Part shown: positions 28,138-35,267 of the stretch, piece after piece
How positions within the stretch are numbered: the first letter of the stretch is position 1
Layout: each line of letters begins with the position of its first letter
Assembly: GCF_039649665.1 (NCBI RefSeq)
Contig: NZ_JBDJAW010000034.1
Span: forward strand, 20,270-84,269
DNA: 64,000 nucleotides
Source of the DNA: Microbispora sp. ZYX-F-249
GTDB lineage: Bacteria; Actinomycetota; Actinomycetes; Streptosporangiales; Streptosporangiaceae
Reading direction: 5' to 3'
Translations under genes and position numbers: made by a program
The notes under the pieces: model-generated
Databases searched by the model: none
Told to the model about the DNA's origin: nothing
What the model saw: the letters and a program-made list of their open reading frames with translations, nothing else

Positions 28138-29989
28138 ACTCACCGCCGCGGACGTCCTCGTGGACCGGCTGATCCAGTGGGGAGTGGACGTCGTCTTCGG
28201 CCTGCCGGGCGACGGCATCAACGGCTTCATGGACGCCCTGCACAACCGCAGGCGGGACCTGCGCTACATCCACTGCCGCCACGAGGAGGTGGCCGCGATG
28301 GCGGCGGTCGGCTACGCCAAGTTCACCGGGCGGCTCGGCGTGTGCTTCGCGACCTCGGGCCCCGGCGCGGCCCACCTGCTCAACGGGCTGCTCGACGCGC
28401 GGACCGACCAGGCGCCGCTCCTCGCGATCAGCGGCATGACCTACCACGACCTCGTCGGCACCAGCTACCTGCAGGACGTCAACACGGACTACATGTTCGA
28501 CGACGTCGCGCTGTACAACCAGCGCATCATGGGGCCGGCGCACGTCGTCAACGTCACCGACTACGCCGTGCGCACGGCGCTGACCCAGCGCGGCCCGGCC
28601 CACCTCACGTTCCCGATCGACTACCAGGCGGCCCCGGCCGGGTCGGGCAGCCGCTTCCGGCGCAACGTCGAGGGCCACACCTCCACGGCGTACCGGCCGC
28701 CGATCCGGGTGCCGCGCCGGCAGGACCTCGACGCGGCCGCCCGGGTGCTGTCGGGGCGCAGCAGGCCGGTCATCCTCGCCGGGGCGGGCGCCCGCGGCGC
28801 GGTGGACGAACTCGAGGCGGTCGCGGAGAAGCTCGGCGCGCCGATCGTCAAGGCCCAGCTCGGCAAGGACTGCGTGCCCGACGACAGCCCCTACACCACC
28901 GGGCCCATCGGCCTGGTCGGCAGCCGCCCGAGCGAGGACGCGATGGAGGAGTGCGACGCGCTGCTGATCGTCGGGTCCACCATGCCGTACATCGAGTTCT
29001 ACCCCGCGCCGGGGCAGGCCGTGTGCGTGCAGATCGACGACAGGCCGGAACGGCTCGGCCTGCGCTACCCGGTGGACGTGCCGCTGGCCGGCGACGCGCG
29101 GGCCACCCTGGCCGAGCTCCTGCCGCTGCTGACCCGCAACGAGGACAGGTCGTTCCTGACCGGGGCACAGCAGGGGATGCGCGCGTGGTGGCGGCTCATG
29201 GAGGAGCGCGGCACGCGCACCGACACGCCGATGAAACCGCAGGTGCCCGCCTGGGCGCTGAACGGCGCGCTCCGGCCGGACGCCATCGTGTGCGGCGACT
29301 CCGGCACGGTCACGAGCTGGGCGGCCCGGCAGATCAAGATCCGCAGGGGGCAGATGTTCAGCTTCTCCGGCACGAACTGCTCGATGGCGGCCGGCCTGCC
29401 GTACGCCATCGGCGCGCAGGTCGCCTATCCGGACCGGCAGGTCGTCGCCTTCACCGGGGACGGGTCGCTGACGATGCAGCTCGGCGACTTCCTCACCGCC
29501 GTGCAGCACGACCTGCCCATCAAGATCGTCGTGGCGAAGAACAACTCCCTCGGCCTGATCAAGTGGGAGCAGATGGTGTTCCTCGGCAACCCCGAGTACG
29601 GCGTCGACCTCGCCCCGATCGACTTCGTCAAATTCGCCGAGGCGTGCGGCGCCCGGGGGATGTGCATCACGGACCCGAGAACCTGCGCCGACCAGATGTA
29701 CGAGGCGCTCTCCTGGGACGGTCCTGTCATCGTCGAGTGCCTGGTCGACCAGCACGAGCCGCCGCTGCCGGCGAAGGTGAAGAGCCACCAGGTGCGCAAG
29801 CTGACCGAGGCGATGGTCCAGGGCACGCCGAACCGCAACCGGATCGCCCTGCAGATGGTCAAGGACATGCTCGACGAGTCGAGCTTCGCGGCCAGCCCGG
29901 CGCACGCCGTGCCCCGCAGGGTCGGGCAGGCCGCGGCCACGCTGGTGGGCAGGCTCCGCGACCGAGCGGGAGGCGAGCATCCCGAGTAG
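28127..29989 (+). CDS. Thiamine diphosphate-dependent enzyme, pyruvate oxidase-like (paralogue of the 22663-24429 gene)
   Basis: The 620-residue POX/ALS-family protein has the Pyr-domain catalytic Glu in CRHEEVAAMAAVGYAK, a central domain, and the PP domain from GDGSLTM to KNNSLG (about 442-470). ATG 28127 follows GAGGGAGG and overlaps the oxidoreductase by 11 bases, a strong sign of joint work: the FAD/Fe-S enzyme could supply a 2-ketoacid that this enzyme decarboxylates. It shares FGLPGDGING with the first ThDP enzyme but differs elsewhere, so the pair are old paralogues. A C-terminal extension of about 30 residues is Ala/Arg-rich. Acetolactate synthase activity is less likely. Confidence 0.87.
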   Translation: MGDELTAADVLVDRLIQWGVDVVFGLPGDGINGFMDALHNRRRDLRYIHCRHEEVAAMAAVGYAKFTGRLGVCFATSGPGAAHLLNGLLDARTDQAPLLAISGMTYHDLVGTSYLQDVNTDYMFDDVALYNQRIMGPAHVVNVTDYAVRTALTQRGPAHLTFPIDYQAAPAGSGSRFRRNVEGHTSTAYRPPIRVPRRQDLDAAARVLSGRSRPVILAGAGARGAVDELEAVAEKLGAPIVKAQLGKDCVPDDSPYTTGPIGLVGSRPSEDAMEECDALLIVGSTMPYIEFYPAPGQAVCVQIDDRPERLGLRYPVDVPLAGDARATLAELLPLLTRNEDRSFLTGAQQGMRAWWRLMEERGTRTDTPMKPQVPAWALNGALRPDAIVCGDSGTVTSWAARQIKIRRGQMFSFSGTNCSMAAGLPYAIGAQVAYPDRQVVAFTGDGSLTMQLGDFLTAVQHDLPIKIVVAKNNSLGLIKWEQMVFLGNPEYGVDLAPIDFVKFAEACGARGMCITDPRTCADQMYEALSWDGPVIVECLVDQHEPPLPAKVKSHQVRKLTEAMVQGTPNRNRIALQMVKDMLDESSFAASPAHAVPRRVGQAAATLVGRLRDRAGGEHPE

Positions 29990-30027
29990 GGGACGCCGGG
30001 GGACCCGGCCCGGCCGGGACGCAGCAC

Positions 30028-31068
30028 TCAGGCCGGGTGGCGGCGCAGCAGGAGCATGGCGGCGTCGTCGGGGACCGGGCCGCCGACGTGCCGCAGCAGG
30101 TCGGCGCGCAGTTCGTCGAGGGCCGCCTGGGGATCGGCGTCGCGCAGCAGATGCGCCCGCTCGATGAGGGGGTAGAAGCGGCCCTCCCGGTCGCGGGCCT
30201 CGACCACGCCGTCGGTGTAGAACAGGATCTGGTCGCCGTCCCCGAAGGGCACCCGGTGCGGCTTCGGACGCGGCGAGCCGAGCGTGCCGAGCCCGAGCGG
30301 GAGGGCCTCCTCCTGCGGCTCCGCGAAGTGGACACCGCCGTCGTGCCGCAGCACGAGGGGGGCCGGATGGCCGCAGTTGAGCAGCGAGATCTCCCCGTCG
30401 TGGACCTGCGCGACGATGGCGGTGACGAACTTCTCGCCGCTCAGGTGCCGGGCCAGGCTGGTCTCGACGCGCTCGACCACGCCCGCGAGCTCGGACTGGT
30501 CGTAGGCCGCCTCGCGGAAGGCGCCGAGCACCCACGCCGCGGTCTCCACCGCCTCCAGTCCCTTGCCCTGCACGTCGCCGATCAGGATGCGTACGCCGTC
30601 GGGGGTGGTGACGACCTCGTAGAGGTCACCGCCGATCTGGGCCTCGGCGGCGGCGGAGGTGTAGGAGAGCGCCACCCGGAGGTCGCCGGCACGGCGGGGG
30701 ACGGGGCGCAGCAGCACGCGCTGGGCCGCCTCGGCGACCAGGCGGACGTCGGCCAGTTCGCGCTCCCGCCGGTTCCTGAGCCTGCTGGCGAGCATGCTCG
30801 CGGCGGTGACGCCGATGATGGCCGCGATGGTGAGATTGTTCTGCGGCCTGCCGAGGAGACCGTCGTAGACCGCGAGGGGGAGGCAGATGACCAGGGCCAG
30901 CACCCCCACCAGGGTGGTGCGCCGGACGCCCCCCGCTACCGAGGCGAAGGTGGGCCCCAGGGTGAGGAGCGGCAGGAAGCCCACACCCGGCCCGCTGATC
31001 AGGTCGACGATGACGACCATGAGAATCGCGATGAACGGCAACGCGCGCAGGACGCTCTGGGAACTCAT
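30028..31068 (-). CDS. Membrane-bound PP2C-type (SpoIIE/RsbU) serine phosphatase
   Basis: The 346-residue protein has three or four hydrophobic segments in residues 5-100, a short helical linker, and a SpoIIE/PP2C phosphatase domain (about 115-345). That domain has GGDLYEVV, IGDVQGKGLEA, ILFYTDGVVEARD and the terminal PDDAAMLLLRR, which are the metal-binding acidic motifs. It should dephosphorylate an anti-sigma-factor antagonist (STAS protein). No STAS or anti-sigma gene adjoins. ATG 31068 has GGAG 6 bases upstream. It converges with the ThDP gene. Confidence 0.93.
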   Translation of the reverse strand: MSSQSVLRALPFIAILMVVIVDLISGPGVGFLPLLTLGPTFASVAGGVRRTTLVGVLALVICLPLAVYDGLLGRPQNNLTIAAIIGVTAASMLASRLRNRRERELADVRLVAEAAQRVLLRPVPRRAGDLRVALSYTSAAAEAQIGGDLYEVVTTPDGVRILIGDVQGKGLEAVETAAWVLGAFREAAYDQSELAGVVERVETSLARHLSGEKFVTAIVAQVHDGEISLLNCGHPAPLVLRHDGGVHFAEPQEEALPLGLGTLGSPRPKPHRVPFGDGDQILFYTDGVVEARDREGRFYPLIERAHLLRDADPQAALDELRADLLRHVGGPVPDDAAMLLLRRHPA

Positions 31069-31226
31069 CGCGACTCCATTGCCGGCCCCCACGTCAGCAC
31101 ATGATTCCTTTCCTGATGGCTTTACTCCTTCCCGTCTTGCGCGCGGGGCACTCCCCGTCGTCCGCGACGGATGGCACGATTTGGGACCGGTCGGTCAAGT
31201 CGCGGCGGCCCCCATTTGATCACTAT

Positions 31227-31243
31227 GAGTAGTGACGTTACTC
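31227..31243. promoter_or_regulatory. Inverted repeat upstream of the SpoIIE phosphatase
   Basis: GAGTA (31227-31231) and TACTC (31239-31243) flank GTGACGT in the 230-bp region between the phosphatase start and the TrkA stop. It is the only structured element I see there and could be an operator for the phosphatase gene. Confidence 0.3.
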
Positions 31244-31298
31244 GAATTCGTGACGTGATGGCCGGTGAAGCCGGATATTCGGCCTTCCCGCCAACCCG

Positions 31299-31952
31299 TC
31301 ACGGCAGTTCGGCGAAGCGCTCGACCTGGTCCGTACGTCCGGACACGATGATGACGTCGCCGTAGCCGAGTTCGGTCTCCGCGGTGGCGTAGGTGAACTC
31401 CTCGCCCGGCCGCTTCACCGCCACCACCGTCACGCCGTACTTGCGGCGCAGACTCGACTCGCCGAGGGGGACCCCGACGTACTCCTTGGGCGGGAGGGTC
31501 TTGACCAGGGCGAAGTTCTCGTCGACCTCCATGTAGTCGAGCATCCGGCCGCTCACCAGGTGGGCCACGCGCTCGCCCATGTCGTGCTCCGGGAAGACCA
31601 CGTGCTGAACGCCGATCCGGCTGAGGATGCGGCCGTGCTGCTGACTGACCGCCTTGGCCCAGATGTCGTCGATCTCCATCTCCACCAGCAGTGACGAGGT
31701 GAGGATGCTCGCCTCCAGGTCGCTGCCGATGGCGCACACCGCCCGGTAGAAGTCCGGCAGTCCGAGCTGACGCAGCGCCTCGGGATCGGTGGCGTCGGCG
31801 GTGGCGATGTGGGTGATCTGGCCGGCGAGGCTCTGCACCACCTTCGGGCGATGGTCGATGGCCAGCACCTCGGTGCCGCGCCGCACCAGCTCCAGAGCGA
31901 GCGCGGTGCCGAAGCGGCCGAGACCGATCACCGCGACGGGGTCGTTTCTCAT
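31299..31952 (-). CDS. TrkA/KtrA potassium channel regulatory (RCK) subunit
   Basis: The 217-residue protein has an N-terminal RCK/Rossmann domain (VIGLGRFGTALALEL; nucleotide-binding glycines) and a C-terminal TrkA_C domain (about 135-217; DYMEVDENFALVK...YGDVIIVSGR). It gates the membrane subunit encoded just upstream in response to NAD(H)/ATP or cyclic di-AMP in related systems. Its ATG lies one base after the TrkH stop (TGA-C-ATG), so the two subunits are coupled. Confidence 0.93.
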   Translation of the reverse strand: MRNDPVAVIGLGRFGTALALELVRRGTEVLAIDHRPKVVQSLAGQITHIATADATDPEALRQLGLPDFYRAVCAIGSDLEASILTSSLLVEMEIDDIWAKAVSQQHGRILSRIGVQHVVFPEHDMGERVAHLVSGRMLDYMEVDENFALVKTLPPKEYVGVPLGESSLRRKYGVTVVAVKRPGEEFTYATAETELGYGDVIIVSGRTDQVERFAELP

Positions 31953-31953
31953 G

Positions 31954-33303
31954 TCAGCCAACGATGACGTCCTCCTCGGGTAGTTCATAGCGACGGCCGC
32001 GCTCCTTGAGCGCCAGCGCGGAGCCCAGTGTGAGCGGGCCGATCCGGCCGACGAACATCAGCAGGGTGAGCAGCACCTGGGCGGGGGGAGAGGCTTCGGG
32101 GGCGACGCTGACGGACAGTCCGGTCGTGCTGAAGGCGGAGACGACCTCGAACAGCACCCGGTCGAGGGAGTGCGGGGTCAGCACCAGCAGGACGTAGGTG
32201 AAGAGCGCGACCAGGCTCACGCTCAGCACGGTGAGCGAGACCGCCTGCCGCTGCGCGGCCTCGGTGAGGCGGCGGTGGCCGATGTTCACCCGGCTCTCGC
32301 CGCGCAGCTCCGCCCAGACGATGAACGCGAGCAGGCCCATGGTGGTGACCTTGATGCCGCCGGCGGTGCCCGCGCTGCCGCCGCCGACGAACATCAGCAG
32401 CTCGGTGACCAGCCAGCTGGAGGGGTGCATCTGTGCGATGTCGATGGTGTTGAACCCGGCGCTGCGCGGCATGACGGCGGTGAAGAAGGAGGCGAGCAGC
32501 TTGCCGTTGCCGTCCATGGGACCGAGCGTGCGGGGGTTGGTCCACTCCGTGACGAGGAAGATCAGCGTGCCCCCGGCCAGCAGGACGGTGGTGACCGCGA
32601 GCGTGATGCGGGTGAGCAGCGACCAGCGTCCGGGGCGGCGCCAGGACCGGCGCAGCTCGAACACCACCGGGTAGCCGAGCCCGCCGACGATCACCGCCGT
32701 CGCGACGGTCAGGCAGATCCACGGATCGGCGGAGAATCTGACCAGGCTGTCGGGCCACAGCGCGAATCCGGCGTTGTTGAACGACGAGACCGCGTGGAAC
32801 ACGCCCAGGTAGAGGCCGCGCCCGACGGGCTCGCCGTATCCGAGCACGAACCTGAGCGTGAGGACGGTCCCCACCACGGCCTCGCAGGACAGGTTGAACA
32901 CGACGACCTTGCCCACCACGCGCCGCAGGTCGCCGGCGTTGAGCACCTTGGCCTCGGCCTGCGCGGACAGCCGGGCGCGCAGGCCCAGCCTGCGGGAGAC
33001 GAGCAGGGTGAAGACGGTCGCGAGGGTCATGATGCCGAGCCCGCCGACCTGGATCAGGACGGCGATGACCATCTCGCCCAACGCCGACCAGTGCGTGGCC
33101 GTGTCGACGACCGTCAGCCCGTTCACGCACACCGCCGAGGTCGCGGTGAACAGGGCGGTGACCAAGCCCGCGGGCTCGCCCGAGGCCGTGGCCATCGGGC
33201 TGGACAGCAGGGTGGTCCCCAGGAGGATCGCCAGCCCGAACACCGTCGTGATGACCTGCGCCGGATGATGGAAACGCCCCAGCACGGCCCAGAACAGTCT
33301 CAT
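31954..33303 (-). CDS. TrkH/KtrB-family potassium uptake channel subunit
   Basis: A 449-residue membrane protein of the SKT superfamily: four M1-P-M2 repeats with selectivity-filter glycines in TATSAVCVNGLTVVDT, FHAVSSFNNAGFAL, TAVMPRSAGFNTIDI and FEVVSAFSTTGLSV. These are the loops expected for a K+ (or Na+-coupled K+) channel. ATG 33303 has GGAGCGACGG upstream; upstream in-frame sequence is not TrkH-like. It forms a two-gene operon with the RCK subunit. The GGGSAGTAGGIKVTT block is typical of KtrB. Confidence 0.94.
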   Translation of the reverse strand: MRLFWAVLGRFHHPAQVITTVFGLAILLGTTLLSSPMATASGEPAGLVTALFTATSAVCVNGLTVVDTATHWSALGEMVIAVLIQVGGLGIMTLATVFTLLVSRRLGLRARLSAQAEAKVLNAGDLRRVVGKVVVFNLSCEAVVGTVLTLRFVLGYGEPVGRGLYLGVFHAVSSFNNAGFALWPDSLVRFSADPWICLTVATAVIVGGLGYPVVFELRRSWRRPGRWSLLTRITLAVTTVLLAGGTLIFLVTEWTNPRTLGPMDGNGKLLASFFTAVMPRSAGFNTIDIAQMHPSSWLVTELLMFVGGGSAGTAGGIKVTTMGLLAFIVWAELRGESRVNIGHRRLTEAAQRQAVSLTVLSVSLVALFTYVLLVLTPHSLDRVLFEVVSAFSTTGLSVSVAPEASPPAQVLLTLLMFVGRIGPLTLGSALALKERGRRYELPEEDVIVG

Positions 33304-33524
33304 AACCGTCGCTCCGCGCTCTCGCGGCCGTCCCCGCGCTCCCGGACGCGTGTGCCGCCGGCACGGTGCCGGACCGCTGTCCTGAGAATCACCGGAAACC
33401 TCCGTACGGGCGATGCGACGACGTCGCCGACCCGACTTCCCGGCACACCGCGGCCTACCGTAACAGCACATTACGGGTCAGGCACATCAGGGTTCGCGGC
33501 CCCGGCTACGTTCGGCGCGCGCGA

Positions 33525-33557
33525 ATATCATGTCTCCCGATATATAGTGGCAACGTG
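33525..33557 (+). promoter_or_regulatory. PadR promoter: -10 element, palindrome and leaderless GTG
   Basis: TATAGT (33543-33548) stands six bases before GTG 33555. A palindrome ATATC-N9-GATAT (33525-33529 and 33539-33543) touches the -10. The layout fits PadR autoregulation. Confidence 0.5.
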
Positions 33558-33896
33558 ACAGCAGCACGGACGATGACGGAGCCCGCCTTTCTCGTTCTCA
33601 CCGCACTGGTCGACGAGCCGCGGCATGGCTACGGCATCGCGCAGGAGGTCGAGCGGCTCTCCGGGGGACGCGTCCAGCTCAAGATCGGCACCCTGTACGG
33701 CGTGCTGGACCGGCTCGCGGCCGACGCGTTGGTGGAGGCGGACCGCGAGGAGGTGCGGCAGGGACGGCTGCGCCGCTACTACCGCCTCACCGACGAGGGG
33801 GCGCGGGCGCTGGAGGAGGAAGCCGTACGGCTGGCCGACAACGCGCGCCGCGCCGTCGAGCGGCTGCGGCTCAGGCAGGCGGGAGGTCCGGCATGA
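33555..33896 (+). CDS. PadR-family transcriptional regulator
   Basis: A 113-residue PadR: winged HTH with EPAFLVLTALVDEPRHGYGIAQEVERLSGGRVQLKIGTLY as the family landmark region (residues 6-50), then the wing RRYYRLTDEGARALEEE and a short C-terminal helix. GTG 33555 is favoured as a leaderless start; ATG six codons later is the alternative. The stop overlaps the next ATG (ATGA), coupling it to the membrane protein, which is the usual PadR-target pairing. Confidence 0.92.
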   Translation: MTAARTMTEPAFLVLTALVDEPRHGYGIAQEVERLSGGRVQLKIGTLYGVLDRLAADALVEADREEVRQGRLRRYYRLTDEGARALEEEAVRLADNARRAVERLRLRQAGGPA

Positions 33897-34045
33897 GCGA
33901 GCGGATCAGTGGGCACGGCGCGCCGCGATCAGGCGACCCCGGGCCGCTGGGCGAGGGGGGTGGCATGAGTGAGCGGAGCGAGCGAGTCAGTGAGCACAGT
34001 GCGTTTCGCGAATGCGACCCCGAGCCGCGAGGCGAAGGGGGTGGC
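33893..34045 (+). repeat. Two diverged tandem copies of a small in-frame repeat between padR and its partner gene
   Basis: ATGAG recurs at 33893, 33965 and 34046, each followed by or following the same pattern. Each copy opens with ATGAGYGAGCGGA, continues with CGCG.TC.GCGACCCCG.GCCG.G.GGCGA, and ends in a G-run plus TGGC. The copies are 72 and 81 bases, both multiples of three, and keep the frame. Copy 2 contains the simple-looking GAGCGGAGCGAGCGAG. Each end supplies a new G-rich ribosome site and ATG, so the inserted element preserves translation. Confidence 0.75.
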
Positions 34046-35140
34046 ATGAGCGTTCTGGAGGAGCGTTACCGGCGGTGGCTGCGGCTGCTGCCCGCGTCCT
34101 ACCGGGCCGAGCGCGAGGAGGAGATGGTCTGGGCCTTCCTCGAGGGCGCCCAGTCCGGGCGGGCGGGATACGACGACCAGCGCCCGCGCTTCATGGAGAT
34201 CGCCAGTGTGGCCGCGCTCGCGCTGCGGGTTCGGCTCGGCGGCCCGGGGTCCCCGCCTCGGTTCCACCTGTGGGGTGAGGCGGTCCGCCGGGCGGCCCTG
34301 TTCGGTCTCGTCTACTGGACGATGATCGGCTGCGTCTACGCCGGGCAGGCCGTGCTGACCTACGGCTTCCCTCCGGATTCGCTCCCCGGCTCCGTCATGG
34401 GGATCGGCGACGCCGGGTCGCCCGAGCGCGTGCGGCTGGTGCTGGCCGAGCTGGCGCCGCTGCTGTGGGCGGTGGCCCTCGGCGCGCTGGTCCGCGGCCG
34501 CCCCGGCATCGCCAAAGCGGCGGCCACGGCGGCCCTGGTGCTGCCGTACGCGCTGGTGCCGCCGCTGTTCCTCAACGGGGAGAGCGTGCTGCGCTGGGCC
34601 TGCTCGGTCCTCCCGGCCGTGGTCACGGTGCTGGCCCTGGTGATCGGGTTCCACCGTGACGCGCCGCCGGCCCGGCTGCCCGCGCGGCGGGCCCTGCCCG
34701 TGCTCGCGATCCCGGTCGCCGCGGGCCTCCTGCTCGCCCTGGCCGTCGGCGTGCTCGGGGCGGCGACGAGGGCCGGGGCGGCCCCGGTGCCGATCCTCGT
34801 GCAGGCCTGGATGTGGATCGACACTCCCGGCCTCGCCTCCCTGGCGCTGCTGGCGCTGACGGTGTGGTGCACGGCCATGGGCAGGGCGCTGACGTGGCCC
34901 GGGCCGGCCGCGCTGGCGGGCGCGATCCTGGCCGTGCCCGCCGTGCTCGCCCGCGCGGGCACCCTGTCTCCGGGCGGGACCGACCCCGGCCTCGGCATGA
35001 CCGGCCTCGCCGGTGGCGTGCAGCTGGCCGTGCTCCTGGCCAGCGGGATCGCCCTCGCCGTCGCCGGCGTACGCGCGCTGCGGGCGACGGACGACGACAC
35101 GGCGGTGTACGCGCGGCCACCGGCCGGGCAACCGCGGTGA
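33893..35140 (+). CDS. PadR-associated multi-spanning membrane protein, function unknown
   Basis: From ATG 33893 the product is 415 residues. The conserved part starts at the third ATG, 34046 (364 residues): LEERYRRWLRLLPASYRAEREEEM is a motif of PadR-linked permease-prefix proteins. About eight hydrophobic helices follow to the end. GGGAGG upstream of 33893 gives the strongest ribosome site and overlaps the padR stop; 33965 and 34046 each have a G-rich site from the duplicated repeat. Any of the three may be used. The first 51 residues (SERISGHG..., SERSERVSEHS...) are encoded by the repeat and are probably not functional. Context suggests it is the target of the PadR repressor. Confidence 0.78.
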   Translation: MSERISGHGAPRSGDPGPLGEGGGMSERSERVSEHSAFRECDPEPRGEGGGMSVLEERYRRWLRLLPASYRAEREEEMVWAFLEGAQSGRAGYDDQRPRFMEIASVAALALRVRLGGPGSPPRFHLWGEAVRRAALFGLVYWTMIGCVYAGQAVLTYGFPPDSLPGSVMGIGDAGSPERVRLVLAELAPLLWAVALGALVRGRPGIAKAAATAALVLPYALVPPLFLNGESVLRWACSVLPAVVTVLALVIGFHRDAPPARLPARRALPVLAIPVAAGLLLALAVGVLGAATRAGAAPVPILVQAWMWIDTPGLASLALLALTVWCTAMGRALTWPGPAALAGAILAVPAVLARAGTLSPGGTDPGLGMTGLAGGVQLAVLLASGIALAVAGVRALRATDDDTAVYARPPAGQPR

Positions 35141-35144
35141 CGAT

Positions 35145-35192
35145 CGGCGGCCCTGGCGTCCGGTGGCGGGCCTCCGGTCGCCAGGGCCGCCG
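35145..35192 (+). terminator. Hairpin terminator after the PadR-associated gene
   Basis: CGGCGGCCCTGGCG (35145-35158) pairs perfectly with CGCCAGGGCCGCCG (35179-35192) around a 20-base loop, 5 bases past the stop. Confidence 0.7.
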
Positions 35193-35234
35193 GACGGGGC
35201 GCGGCTCCACCTCGGGCGATGACCGGCGACGCAC

Positions 35235-35262
35235 GGGGCGCGGACGCCTCTGTCCGCGCCCC
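35235..35262 (-). terminator. Hairpin terminator after the amidase gene
   Basis: GGGGCGCGGAC (35235-35245) pairs perfectly with GTCCGCGCCCC (35252-35262) around GCCTCT, just past the amidase stop on the minus strand. Confidence 0.7.
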
Positions 35263-35267
35263 GCCCG

